Origin: Microbacterium sp. RU1D
GTDB taxonomy: Bacteria; Actinomycetota; Actinomycetes; Actinomycetales; Microbacteriaceae
Direction of reading: 5' to 3'
Assembly (NCBI RefSeq): GCF_900156435.1
Contig: NZ_FTPQ01000001.1
Coordinates: 620,001 to 684,000 of the forward strand
Length of the DNA: 64,000 nt
Below, piece by piece: positions 16,013 through 24,302 of this stretch. Position 1 is the stretch's first letter. Every line of letters starts with the position of its first letter. Below the pieces are notes generated by a model. That model searched no databases, was not told where the DNA came from, and saw only the letters and a program-made list of their open reading frames with translations. The position numbers and the translations under genes were made by a program.

Positions 16013-16990
16013 ATGCCCGTCACGTCCGTCGAGAGCGACGCCGAAGCGCTCACCATGACCCTGGTCGCCGACTTCGCGGTCGGCCCCGAGCGGGTGTGGG
16101 CCGCCTTCTCCGATCCGCGTCAGCTCGAGCGCTTCTGGGGACCTCCCGGGTGGCCGGCGACCTTCACCTCGTTCGCGTTCGAGGCGGGTGGGCGCGCCCG
16201 GTACGAGATGCGCAGCACCGGCGGCGAGGTCGCGCGCGGCAGCTGGCGATTCGTCGACATCGAGGCGCCGCGCGGGTTCGAGGTCGTGGACTCCTTCGTC
16301 GACGAAGACGGCGAGGCCATCCCCGGGATGCCGTCGATGCGCATGACCTTCGCCTTCGAGGCCACCGATGCCGGCGCCCGCCTCACGAACGTCACGTACT
16401 TCGACTCGCTCGAGGCCCTCGAGCAGCTGATCGAGATGGGCGCCGTCGAGGGCTCGACCCTCGCGATGAACCAGCTCGACGCGGTGCTGCTCGGTCTCCG
16501 CGAGTTCGCGCAGGGCAAGGGCACGCGCCTGGAGATCCTCGACGATCAGCACGTGCGCATCACCCGGCTGATCGAGGGTCCGCGCGAGCTCGTCTGGCGC
16601 GCGCACCTCGACCCCGACCTCATGCGGCAGTGGATGCTCGGTCCCGACGGGTGGCGCATGTTGATCTGCGAGATCGACCGCACCGAGGGCGGCCGCTACC
16701 GCATCGCGTGGGAGCCCGAGCCCGGTACCAAGGGCGAGCCCTTCGGCTTCGACGGTGACATCCTGCTGCTCGACGAGCCGCGGCGCATGGTGCAGACCGA
16801 GCACATGACCGGTACCGACTACCCCTCGACGCTCAACGACCTGTCGCTCTACGAGGAGGACGGCGCGACGCTGGTCACCCTGTTGATCGAGTATCCGGAT
16901 GCCGCCACCCGCGACGCCGTGCTCGCCACGGGCATGGTCGACGGCATGGAGGAGAGCTTCCGGCGCATGGAGCGCGTCGTTTTGGCGTGA
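16013..16990 (+). CDS. Tandem AHSA1/SRPBCC-domain protein
   Basis: 325 aa with two successive START-like AHSA1 domains: one from about residue 17 (VADFAVGPERVWAAFSDPRQLERFWGP) to 150, one from about 177 (HVRITRLIEGPRELVWRAHLDPDLMRQWML) to 320. Such domains bind hydrophobic ligands in a deep pocket; the usual partner protein has one domain, so the duplication is noteworthy. Cytosolic, no signal peptide. Preceded by CGAAGGAGTCC and co-transcribed with the ArsR-type repressor. Ligand unknown. Confidence 0.9.
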   Translation: MPVTSVESDAEALTMTLVADFAVGPERVWAAFSDPRQLERFWGPPGWPATFTSFAFEAGGRARYEMRSTGGEVARGSWRFVDIEAPRGFEVVDSFVDEDGEAIPGMPSMRMTFAFEATDAGARLTNVTYFDSLEALEQLIEMGAVEGSTLAMNQLDAVLLGLREFAQGKGTRLEILDDQHVRITRLIEGPRELVWRAHLDPDLMRQWMLGPDGWRMLICEIDRTEGGRYRIAWEPEPGTKGEPFGFDGDILLLDEPRRMVQTEHMTGTDYPSTLNDLSLYEEDGATLVTLLIEYPDAATRDAVLATGMVDGMEESFRRMERVVLA

Positions 16991-16996
16991 GGGGAA

Positions 16997-17030
16997 GCGG
17001 GTGCCGCGGCCCGGGGTTCGCGGCACCCGC
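16997..17030 (+). terminator. Strong terminator after the SRPBCC gene
   Basis: GCGGGTGCCGCG (16997-17008) and CGCGGCACCCGC (17019-17030) form a perfect 12-bp stem with a 10-base loop, seven bases after the stop codon. Confidence 0.8.
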
Positions 17031-17053
17031 CTCCCGGGGTGCGTCGATGCGAG

Positions 17054-17122
17054 GCCCGCAGAGAGTCTCGCTGCTCGCAGCATCCGGAGGGAGCTTCGCG
17101 AGCTCCGCGCCGCTCTGCGGGC
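17054..17122 (-). terminator. Large hairpin downstream of the DUF1801-like gene
   Basis: GCCCGCAGAG (17054-17063) and CTCTGCGGGC (17113-17122) are perfect 10-bp arms; an inner GAGCT/AGCTC hairpin lies between them. Positioned 12 bp after the stop of the minus-strand gene at 17135, facing the preceding terminator. Confidence 0.5.
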
Positions 17123-17134
17123 GGGTGGCGGACC

Positions 17135-17578
17135 TCAGGCCGCCGGAGCCGCCCGGCGCACCTGCTCGCGGATGCGCTGCTCGACCTCGGGCGTGACCTC
17201 GACGACGGCGAACGACACCGGCCACATCGGCCCGTCGTCGAGCTGCGCGGTCTCGTCGAAGCTGACCGTTCCGTAGCGCGTCGTGAACTTCGAGGCCGGC
17301 TGGTAGAACACCACGACCTTGCCGTCCTTCGCGTACGCGGGGAAGCCGTAGAACGTCTTGGGGTTCAGATGCGGAGCCTCTTCCAGCACGATGACGTGCA
17401 GTCGTTCGGCGACCGCGCGGTCGACGCCCTCGAGCTTCTCGATGGCCTCGAGGCAGGCCTCGCTCTCCTTCTGCAGTTTCGCCAGGCCCTTCAGGCCCTT
17501 CATCGCCTTGAGCTCCTCGGCGCGCTGTTTCATCGCCGCGCGTTCTTCGTCGCTGAATCCCGCTCCGCTGGTGGCCAT
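17135..17578 (-). CDS. DUF1801-like (YdhG-type) protein
   Basis: 147 aa, cytosolic and charged. N-terminal helix MKQRAEELKAMKGLKGLAKLQKESEACLEAIEKLEG, then a domain with LHVIVLEEAPHLNPKTFYGFPAYAKDGKVVVFYQPASKFTTRYGTVSF, which fits the DUF1801/iron-chaperone-like fold (motif TxYGFPAYxxxGKVV). Function unproven. Unusually Lys-rich for this GC-rich window. Upstream of its start lies a copy of the palindromic repeat at 17666. Confidence 0.78.
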   Translation of the reverse strand: MATSGAGFSDEERAAMKQRAEELKAMKGLKGLAKLQKESEACLEAIEKLEGVDRAVAERLHVIVLEEAPHLNPKTFYGFPAYAKDGKVVVFYQPASKFTTRYGTVSFDETAQLDDGPMWPVSFAVVEVTPEVEQRIREQVRRAAPAA

Positions 17579-17665
17579 GGCATCCGTCCTCTCGTCGGTC
17601 TGGACGCAGGATATCGCCGCGGCGTCGGCGGGGTGAACGGGTCCGGATGTTCAGCCCACGGCCCG

Positions 17666-17724
17666 TCGAGTGTCCGAGACACCCGGACGGTTTTTCGGAA
17701 TGTCCGCGTGTTCTGGACACTCGA
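17666..17724. repeat. Palindromic intergenic repeat, copy A
   Basis: TCGAGTGTCC (17666-17675) pairs perfectly with GGACACTCGA (17715-17724), and the pairing continues inward (ACAC.CGGAC with GTCCGCGTGT) to a T-rich loop. Same unit as at 35670-35726 and 59860-59918. Lies between the start of the DUF1801-like gene and the stop of sufU. Confidence 0.85.
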
Positions 17725-17757
17725 ACGGTGAGGGAGTGGACCGCCGTGCCGGCAGTC

Positions 17758-18213
17758 TCAGGCCTGCCGCAATCCCTCTTCGAGCGCGACCCACGCGAGC
17801 ATCGCGCACTTCACGCGCGCGGTGTACTTCGAGACGCCCGACAGGGCGGCGGCATCCGCGAAGGTCTCCTCGTCGAGGGGGATCTTGCCGCGCGAGCGCA
17901 GGGCCTCGCGGAACTGCGCTATCAGTGCCTCGACATCGGCGGTCGGCATCCCCTCGACCCCGCCGTCCTCCTGCAGCAGCGCGACGAGCATCGACGCCGA
18001 CGACTGCGAGATCGAGCAGCCCGCGCCCTCCCAGGTGACGGATGCCACCCGATCGCCCTCGACGTCGACGCGGAGCGTGATCTCGTCGCCGCAGATGGGG
18101 TTGCGCTGGTGCACGGTGGCGCTGTGCGCGCCGGGCTCGGCGAGGCCGAAGCCGCGGCGGTTCTTCGCGTGGTCGAGGATGAGCTCCTGGTACAGCGACT
18201 CCAGCCCGCTCAT
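17758..18213 (-). CDS. sufU: Fe-S cluster assembly protein SufU
   Basis: 151 aa. Zinc-dependent sulfurtransferase that takes persulfide sulfur from SufS in Gram-positive SUF systems. The three zinc/sulfur Cys are in NPICGDE (about 39-45), GAGCSISQSSAS (about 63-74) and VKCAMLAW near residue 135, with the SufU-specific insertion between the second and third. ATG at 18213 overlaps the sufS stop by four bases. sufB, sufC and sufD are not adjacent and must lie elsewhere. Confidence 0.96.
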   Translation of the reverse strand: MSGLESLYQELILDHAKNRRGFGLAEPGAHSATVHQRNPICGDEITLRVDVEGDRVASVTWEGAGCSISQSSASMLVALLQEDGGVEGMPTADVEALIAQFREALRSRGKIPLDEETFADAAALSGVSKYTARVKCAMLAWVALEEGLRQA

Positions 18214-19472
18214 GCGCGCGCTCCCGCCGTGCCGGCGCCGACGCCGAAGAACCCGCGGACGCCCGAGACGGCGTCGAGGAAGGTGTCGACCTCGGCCTCG
18301 GTCGTGTGGATCGCCGCGCTCGCGCGCACCGACGCCGTCAGCCCGAAGCGGCGGTGCAGCGGCTGGGCGCAGTGGTGTCCGACGCGCACGGCGACCCCGC
18401 GCGAGTCGAGGAACTGGCCCACGTCGTGCGCGTGCACCCCCTCGACGGCGAACGCCTGCAGGGCGACGCGATCGGCGGCATCCGTGTCTCCGAGCAGGCG
18501 GATGCCCGCGATCGAGCGGAGCCCCTCGCGCATGCGCTGCTCGAGAGCGGCCTCGTGCGCGTGCGCGGCCGCGAGGTCGTGCTCACCGAGCCATCGCACC
18601 GCGGCGGCGAAGGCCACGGCCTGCGACACCGGCTGCGTGCCCGCCTCGAAGCGCTGCGGCGCGGGCAGGTACTCGGCCTTGTCCAGGGTGACGGTGGTGA
18701 TCATCGAGCCGCCGGTGGTGAACGGCGGCAGCGACTCGAGCACCTCGTCGCGGCCCCACAACGCACCGATACCGTACGGTCCGTAGACCTTGTGCCCCGA
18801 GAACACGGCGAGGTCGACCCCGGATGCCGACAGGTCGAGCGCCAGATGCGGTGCCGACTGGCACGCGTCGAGAACCGTCAGCGCGCCGACGCCGCGGGCG
18901 AGGGTGACGAGCTTGGCGACCGGGTTCACGATGCCGAGCACGTTCGAGACGTGCGGGAAAGCGACAACCCGCGTGCGCTCGCCGATCAGGTCGGCGGCGG
19001 CGTGCATGTCGAGCGTGCCGTCGTCGAGCACGGGGATGTGGCGCAGTCGCGCGCCGGTACGGGCGGCGAGCTCCTGCCACGGGATGAGGTTCGCGTGGTG
19101 CTCGGCCTCGGTGACGACGATCTCGTCGCCCTCGCGCAGCCGCCCGGCGTAGCCGAGAGAGCCGGCGACGAGATTCAGGCCGGCCGTGGCGCCGCTCGTC
19201 CAGACGAGCTGCTCGGGCTCGGCCCCGACGAACTCCGCGACCGTGACTCGGGCGTCTTCGAACAGCTCTGTCGCCTCGGCGGCGAGCGTGTGCGCCCCGC
19301 GGTGCACGGCGGAGTTCGCGTGCTCGAGGAAGTCGCGCTCGGCGTCGAGCACGGCGCGCGGCTTCTGGCTCGTCGCGCCGGAATCGAGGTAGACGAGGGG
19401 GCGGCCGTCGACCTCGGTCTCGAGGATCGGGAAGTCGGCGCGCACGGCGTCGACGTCGAAGGGGAGTGTCAC
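18210..19472 (-). CDS. sufS: Cysteine desulfurase SufS
   Basis: 420-aa PLP enzyme that removes sulfur from cysteine for Fe-S cluster building. N-terminus FPILETEVDGRPLVYLDSGATSQKP and HRGAHTLA are SufS-typical; PLP Lys is in FSGHKVYGPYGIGALWG (about residue 230) and the catalytic Cys is in RVGHHCAQPLHRRFG (about 370). Shares four bases with sufU (ATGA), so the pair is one transcription unit. Usual length. Confidence 0.96.
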   Translation of the reverse strand: MTLPFDVDAVRADFPILETEVDGRPLVYLDSGATSQKPRAVLDAERDFLEHANSAVHRGAHTLAAEATELFEDARVTVAEFVGAEPEQLVWTSGATAGLNLVAGSLGYAGRLREGDEIVVTEAEHHANLIPWQELAARTGARLRHIPVLDDGTLDMHAAADLIGERTRVVAFPHVSNVLGIVNPVAKLVTLARGVGALTVLDACQSAPHLALDLSASGVDLAVFSGHKVYGPYGIGALWGRDEVLESLPPFTTGGSMITTVTLDKAEYLPAPQRFEAGTQPVSQAVAFAAAVRWLGEHDLAAAHAHEAALEQRMREGLRSIAGIRLLGDTDAADRVALQAFAVEGVHAHDVGQFLDSRGVAVRVGHHCAQPLHRRFGLTASVRASAAIHTTEAEVDTFLDAVSGVRGFFGVGAGTAGARA

Positions 19473-19572
19473 GATTCCAGGCTACGCGGCGGCGGGTGGG
19501 TGAGTGCCGGGAGGGTACGCAGCCAGAACGACGGGGCGGCTTCGAGCGTTTGTCCGAGAGTCGCCCCGCCGG

Positions 19573-20334
19573 TCAGCACGGGTGCGCCAAGGCGATGCTG
19601 CCGGGGAGGGCGGGCGCGGTCTTCCCGCCGAGGGTGGAGACGGTGATGCCGTCGGACTCGAACGCCTGGAGTCCGTCGGTACTGGCGGCGACATAGGCGA
19701 CGCCGGTCATCGCGGTGGCGCTCCACGCCGACTGCCACACGTTGTAGTCCTGGTAGAAGTCGCAGCCGTATGCGCGATCGTCGCTTCCGATGATGATGGC
19801 GCTGTACACGGCGGGCGATTCACTCGCCCGGCGTGCGAAGAGTTGCGTCACCGTGATGCCGGCTGGCAGGGCGGGGGAGTTGGTGCCCTCGATCGTGCTG
19901 ACGACGGTTCCGTCCGATTGGAATGCCTGGTTTCCGTCGGTGCTGGCGGTCAGGAACGTGGTGTTCGCCATGGCGAGTCGGTTCCAGCTGTCCCATGCGC
20001 CGGTGTCTCGGTTGAAGGAGCACGTGTAGGCGTAGCCGTCGGTGGCTATGACCATGGCGGCGTACACCTGTGCAGACGTACTCACCCGTCGAGCGATGAG
20101 CGGATAGGACCCGACGCCGGGCGTCCCGGAGCTGCTTGCGGTCCCGACGGCGCCGGAGGATGTGGCGGTGAAGACCGTCGAAGGTGCCCCGCGAGGGACG
20201 AAGATGGTCGGAACGAGAACCTTCCCCGAGGCGTCCGTGGTGCCCGCGTAGGAGGTCGCGCCGCCGGCGAAGGTATAGCCGTCCGAGAGGCTGACCGTCA
20301 CGGCCACGCCCGCTGACGGTGCGGACCCGTTCAT
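19573..20334 (-). pseudogene. C-terminal fragment of a repeat-containing surface protein
   Basis: Readable from about 20334 (ATG with no ribosome site) to 19573. Residues 1-50 look like the end of a bacterial Ig-like (Big_1-type) domain (SAGVAVTVSLSDGYTFAGG, TTDASGKVLVP). Then two about 78-residue repeats: ARR..S..VYAA..I.TDGYAY.C.F...TGAW then ARR..ES..VYSA..IGSDDRAYGCDF, each ending ALPAGI/ALPGSI. No signal peptide or start region remains; the frame continues upstream without a convincing start and the protein ends HPC. Ser/Thr-rich and lower in GC than neighbours. Best read as the remains of a larger, possibly acquired, cell-surface gene. Confidence 0.6.
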
Positions 20335-20539
20335 CACGGTGACGGTGATTCCACGCTGGCAGGAGCTGACGAGGTCTGACGGCGCCGCCGTGGCCGATTC
20401 ACCCGAGAAAGGAAAATCATCGCCTCTCCCGCTGCCATGGTCCGGGTCGCGGAGCGACGCTTCGCCGTTTGCGACCGGCGACGCGCGCCCGATGACCGCA
20501 GCTGCGGGGTGCGCACGCGGCGACGTCGGCGGCGCCCCC

Positions 20540-20545
20540 CATAAT
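20540..20545 (+). promoter_or_regulatory. -10 box of a leaderless promoter (20552 gene)
   Basis: CATAAT followed by six bases and the ATG at 20552, in otherwise GC-rich sequence. Confidence 0.55.
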
Positions 20546-20551
20546 CGACAG

Positions 20552-20902
20552 ATGACCGCGACGCTCCCCTCTCTCGACGGCCGCCGATTCCGCATGGTGT
20601 CCTCCACCACCTCCGTCGTCGACCCCGACGCCCCCAGCGTCTTCGAGTACTTCGAACGCGACGGAGCCATCTGGGGTGGTTACGAGGGCGACACCGTCAC
20701 TTTCGGCAAGTTCGTCGGCACCCGCACGGCCGACAAGATCTGGGTCTCGTTCGTGCACGTGCTGGTGGCCGACGGCACGGTGGTCACGGGAGACGGCGAG
20801 AGCGACCTCGAGCTCACCGAAGGCGGCGGCATCCGGCTGGTCGAGCACTACGAGATGCACGGCGCCCCGCAGCTGAGCGTCTGCGAGGAGATCACGGCCT
20901 GA
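20552..20902 (+). CDS. Small conserved hypothetical protein (n-acetylglutamate synthase-named family)
   Basis: 116 aa, predicted all-beta: MTATLPSLDGRRFRMVSSTTSVVDPDAPSVFEY, then ERDGAIWGGYEGDTVTFGKFVGTRTADKIWVSFVHVL and a final GIRLVEHYEMHGAPQLSVCEEI. The alternation resembles small Bacillus and actinobacterial proteins labelled n-acetylglutamate synthase in databases, a name without experimental support that I know of. Leaderless start. Its stop is adjacent to that of the convergent Lrp-type gene. Confidence 0.75.
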   Translation: MTATLPSLDGRRFRMVSSTTSVVDPDAPSVFEYFERDGAIWGGYEGDTVTFGKFVGTRTADKIWVSFVHVLVADGTVVTGDGESDLELTEGGGIRLVEHYEMHGAPQLSVCEEITA

Positions 20903-20903
20903 G

Positions 20904-21494
20904 TCAGCGCGGCGGCAGGGTGTCGCGGCCCGGGGTCGCGGGCGTCCAGCGCGTCATGCCCAGCAGGGTGTTGGTCGCCGTGCGGTCGGGCAGGTCGGCC
21001 GGCAGCAGGTAGGGCCGGCGGATGACCTCGTCGAGCACCACGACGCTCACGACGGTGCGCACCTCGGGCAGTTGCGCGATGACGCCGGTCGAGAACTCGT
21101 GCACGCCGCTGACGTCGACCGCGCGGATCAGCAGCATCGCGTCGTGTTCTCCGGTGGTGATTGCGCACCACTCGACGTCGGGCATCTCGACGACCCGGTC
21201 GCGGAACGAGGCCCAGGCCTGCGGCATGACGGTGACGAACACCAGCGCACCGATCGACAGCCCCGCCCGGGCGTGGTCGACCTGGGCGCTGAAGCCCGTG
21301 ATCACCCCGTCCTGGACGAGTGCCTCGACCCTCGTGTATGCGTTGGCGCGCGAGATTCCGACCTTCTCGGCGAGGGCGGCTATCGAAATGCGACCGTTAT
21401 CTCGGAGGACGGCGAGGATTTTGTACGCCGTATCGTCCAACGGCGTGCCACTTCGTCCAGAATCCTTCGGGGGTTCCGCATCATTGCTGGACAT
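20904..21494 (-). CDS. Lrp/AsnC-family regulator
   Basis: 196 aa. Helix-turn-helix LDDTAYKILAVLRDNGRISIAALAEKVGISRANAYTRVEAL (about 18-58) and a C-terminal RAM ligand domain (GALVFVTVMPQAWASFRDRVVEMPDVEWCAITTGEHDAMLLIRAVDV, then LPEVRTVVSVVVLDEVIRRP). Members usually sense amino acids. A 45-residue C-terminal extension after the RAM core is a little long. Start ATG 21494 has GGAG at good spacing. Divergent from the peptide-type ABC importer it probably controls. Confidence 0.92.
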   Translation of the reverse strand: MSSNDAEPPKDSGRSGTPLDDTAYKILAVLRDNGRISIAALAEKVGISRANAYTRVEALVQDGVITGFSAQVDHARAGLSIGALVFVTVMPQAWASFRDRVVEMPDVEWCAITTGEHDAMLLIRAVDVSGVHEFSTGVIAQLPEVRTVVSVVVLDEVIRRPYLLPADLPDRTATNTLLGMTRWTPATPGRDTLPPR

Positions 21495-21585
21495 TCTGCT
21501 CCAAGGTGCGCTTTCTCTGGACGGACCGACGCTGTCGCGTAACATCGCTGGACACATCGTCGCATAAGGTGCGAATCTAAACCGG

Positions 21586-21606
21586 GTCGTCCACTTGTCG
21601 GACGAC
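21586..21606. promoter_or_regulatory. Inverted repeat in the Lrp-ABC importer control region
   Basis: GTCGTCC (21586-21592) and GGACGAC (21600-21606) are perfect 7-bp arms separated by 7 bp, 37 bp before the binding-protein ATG. Several TGGAC half-sites (21488, 21519, 21549) lie nearer the regulator. Fits the multi-site operators of Lrp proteins. Confidence 0.5.
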
Positions 21607-21642
21607 TTTTCCCGAATGTACTCCTCGACTCCGGAGGCCCCC

Positions 21643-23232
21643 ATGTCGTCACGTCGCACCACCTCGGTTCTCGCGATCGGAGCGGTGGCGCTGTTCGCGC
21701 TCGCCGGGTGCACCGGGGGTAATTCGGCGAACACCAACGGCGGAAACGCGCAGGGCAACCAGTCGCTCGTGATCGACACCGCATTCTCGATCGAGACGGC
21801 CGACCCGGGCCACACCTACGACCCCACGGGCAACATGATCGCGAAGGCGCTGTACGAGACCCTCGTCGACTTCGACGGGTCCGACGTCTCCACGCCCGTC
21901 CCGGGGCTCGCCTCCTGGACGCAGAACGACGCCGCGACCGAGTTCACCTTCACGCTCGAGGGCGACCGCGTCTTCTCCGACGGCTCGCCGATCGAGGCGA
22001 AGGACGTCGTGTTCAGCCTGCAGCGCATCCAGGGCATGGAGGATGCCAAGCCGAACTTCCTGCTGGGCGGCATCACCATCGCCGAGGTCGACGACAAGAC
22101 GATCTCGTTCACGTCGCAGACGCCCCTGCTGCAGCTGCCCGCGATCCTCGCCAACCCCGCGCTCGGCATCGTCAACGCCGACGTCGTGCAGGAGAACGGC
22201 GGCAGCGTCGACGGGTCGGACTCGGCGCAGAAGTACCTCGACGGCGCCTCGGCCGGCTCGGGCCCGTTCGTGCTCGACACCCTCGACCTCTCGTCGCAGG
22301 TCGTGCTGACGCGGAACGACGCGTACAACGGCGACGAGAAGTCGGACTTCTCGCGCGTCGTCGTGCGCAACGTGACCGAGAGCGCCACGCAGCTGGCGAA
22401 CCTCAAGGGCGGCGACTCCATGGTCGCGATGGACCTCAACGGCGACCAGGTCTCGGGCCTCGGCGATTCGCTGACGGTGGACTCGGTGCCCTCGGGGCAG
22501 ACCATCTTCCTGCTGCTGAACCAGTCGCCGGCCGTCGCCGGGGAGCTCGCGAACGTCAAGATGGCCGAGGCCATCCGCTACGCCCTCGACTACGACGCTC
22601 TGCTGGAGCTCGCCGGCGCGGGCGCGAAGCAGGCGACGGGCGTGATCCCGCTGGGCTTCGAGGGCGCGCTCGATTCCGGCGTCACCCAGGATCTCGCCAA
22701 GAGCAAGGCCGCGCTGGCCGAGGCGGGCTACACGGGCCAGACGCTGCGCCTGCAGTTCCCGAACGACTACCCGGTCGGCGGTGTGGAGTTCACCCCGCTC
22801 GCCGAGCGCGTGCAGTCGCAGCTGAAGGATGCCGGCATCTCGGTCGAGCTGGCCCCCGCTCCCTTCGCCACCGAGCTCGATGCCTACGTCGGCGGTACGG
22901 AAGGCTTCGGGCTGTGGTTCTGGGGCCCCGACTACGCCGACTCGGCGAACTTCCTGCCCTTCGGCCCCGGCCTCAAGGTGGGCCTGCGCTCGGGATGGAC
23001 CGCCGAGGCCAACCCCACCATCGCGCAGATCGCCGCGGATGCCGCCTCCGCCACCGACGCGAGCGCCCGCACGGCCGCCTTCACCGACTTCGCCGAGGCC
23101 ATGCAGGCCGAGGGTCCGTTCGTGCCGCTGATCATCCCCGGCCGCAACATCGCAACGTCGAACACCGTCACGGGTGCCGTCTACAACTCGGTCTGGGAGA
23201 TGGACATCGCCGAGATCACCCCGGCCGGCTGA
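21643..23232 (+). CDS. ABC transporter substrate-binding lipoprotein, family 5 (peptide/opine type)
   Basis: 529 aa. Signal peptide with lipobox LAGC (Cys about 24); SBP_bac_5 fold with ETADPGHTYDPTGNMIAKALYETLVDFDG, DGSPIEAKDVVFSLQRIQG, ALDYDALLELAG and the late FGLWFWGPDYADSANFLPFGPG, all typical of DppA/OppA-like proteins. Captures a peptide, opine or similar ligand outside the membrane. CGGAGG is well placed before the ATG. First gene of a five-gene importer operon; the Lrp neighbour hints at amino-acid-derived cargo. Confidence 0.94.
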   Translation: MSSRRTTSVLAIGAVALFALAGCTGGNSANTNGGNAQGNQSLVIDTAFSIETADPGHTYDPTGNMIAKALYETLVDFDGSDVSTPVPGLASWTQNDAATEFTFTLEGDRVFSDGSPIEAKDVVFSLQRIQGMEDAKPNFLLGGITIAEVDDKTISFTSQTPLLQLPAILANPALGIVNADVVQENGGSVDGSDSAQKYLDGASAGSGPFVLDTLDLSSQVVLTRNDAYNGDEKSDFSRVVVRNVTESATQLANLKGGDSMVAMDLNGDQVSGLGDSLTVDSVPSGQTIFLLLNQSPAVAGELANVKMAEAIRYALDYDALLELAGAGAKQATGVIPLGFEGALDSGVTQDLAKSKAALAEAGYTGQTLRLQFPNDYPVGGVEFTPLAERVQSQLKDAGISVELAPAPFATELDAYVGGTEGFGLWFWGPDYADSANFLPFGPGLKVGLRSGWTAEANPTIAQIAADAASATDASARTAAFTDFAEAMQAEGPFVPLIIPGRNIATSNTVTGAVYNSVWEMDIAEITPAG

Positions 23233-23243
23233 GCGGGACCCTC

Positions 23244-24302
23244 ATGACGACAGTGCCGACTCAGCGGCGCGCGCGGCGTCGATCACCCCTGATCGGCTAC
23301 CTGCTGCGTCGCGCGGGAACCTCCCTCATCCTCTTGGTGGGCGTGACCGTGGTCACGTTCGCGCTCACCAACCTGGTTCCCGGAGACCCCGTTTCCGCGG
23401 CCCTCGGTGAGGGCGCCTCGCAGAATCCCGCAACCCGCGAGGCGTTCATCCGGGCGCAGGGTCTGGATCAGCCGCTGTTCGTGCAGTACTTCATCTACAT
23501 GGGGAACCTCCTGCGCGGAGACCTCGGAACGTCGCTGGTGACCGGCCGCCCGGTCACCAGCGACCTCGCCACGGCCGTCCCCGCGACGATCGAGATCGCC
23601 ATCGGCGCGATCGTGCTGAGCCTCGTCGTGAGCATCGTGCTCGGCACCCTCGCGGCCTACCGTCGCGGACTCGTGTCCGACCAGGTCATCCGCGTGGTCA
23701 CGCTGGTCGGGCTCAGCGTGCCGACGTTCTGGCTGGCCCTGGTCAGCTTCTACGTGTTCTTCCTCGAGCTGCGCATCGCGCCCGGGTCGGGCCGTATCTC
23801 CCCGGCGATCACCCCGCCCCCGCGCGTGACGGGGCTCTACACCGTCGACTACCTCCTGAACGGCGACGGTGTCGGCTTCTTCGACGCCCTCGCGCACCTG
23901 GCGCTGCCGGTCCTGGTGCTCTCGCTGGTGACGGTGGGTCTGCTGACCCGCTTCATCCGCACCTCGGTGCTCGAGGTGCTCGGCAGCGACTACGTGCGGG
24001 CCGCCCGCGCCAAGGGACTGCCCGCGATGCGCATCATCCTCGACTACGTGCTGCGCGGCGCTTCGCTGCCGATCCTCACGGTCGTCGGCGTCGCCTTCGG
24101 CGCCCTGCTGTCGGGCACCGTGCTCGTGGAGTCGGTGTTCGCGTGGCCGGGGTTGGGGACCTACGCCTACAACTCCGCAGCGAATCTCGACCTGCCCGGC
24201 ATCATGGGCGTCGGTCTCGTGGTGGGCCTCATCTACCTGCTCATCAACTTCGTCGTCGACCTGCTCTACGGCGTGCTCGACCCGAGAGTGAGGATCGCAT
24301 GA
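23244..24302 (+). CDS. Peptide-type ABC permease, DppB-like
   Basis: 352 aa, six membrane helices. Arg-rich N-terminus, then GYLLRRAGTSLILLVGVTVVTFALTNLVPGDPVSAALGEGA, the classic DppB/OppB start, a large periplasmic loop and the EAA-type loop VRAARAKGLPAMRIILDYVLRGASLP. One half of the membrane channel of the importer. Eleven bases after the binding-protein stop and overlapping the next gene by four. Confidence 0.94.
   Translation: MTTVPTQRRARRRSPLIGYLLRRAGTSLILLVGVTVVTFALTNLVPGDPVSAALGEGASQNPATREAFIRAQGLDQPLFVQYFIYMGNLLRGDLGTSLVTGRPVTSDLATAVPATIEIAIGAIVLSLVVSIVLGTLAAYRRGLVSDQVIRVVTLVGLSVPTFWLALVSFYVFFLELRIAPGSGRISPAITPPPRVTGLYTVDYLLNGDGVGFFDALAHLALPVLVLSLVTVGLLTRFIRTSVLEVLGSDYVRAARAKGLPAMRIILDYVLRGASLPILTVVGVAFGALLSGTVLVESVFAWPGLGTYAYNSAANLDLPGIMGVGLVVGLIYLLINFVVDLLYGVLDPRVRIA

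Noticed and set aside
20335..20430. Frameshifted start (MIFLSRVNRPRRRRQ) for the surface-protein fragment
   Set aside because: It would require an unproven frameshift and gives a basic peptide without a signal sequence; treated as a fragment instead.
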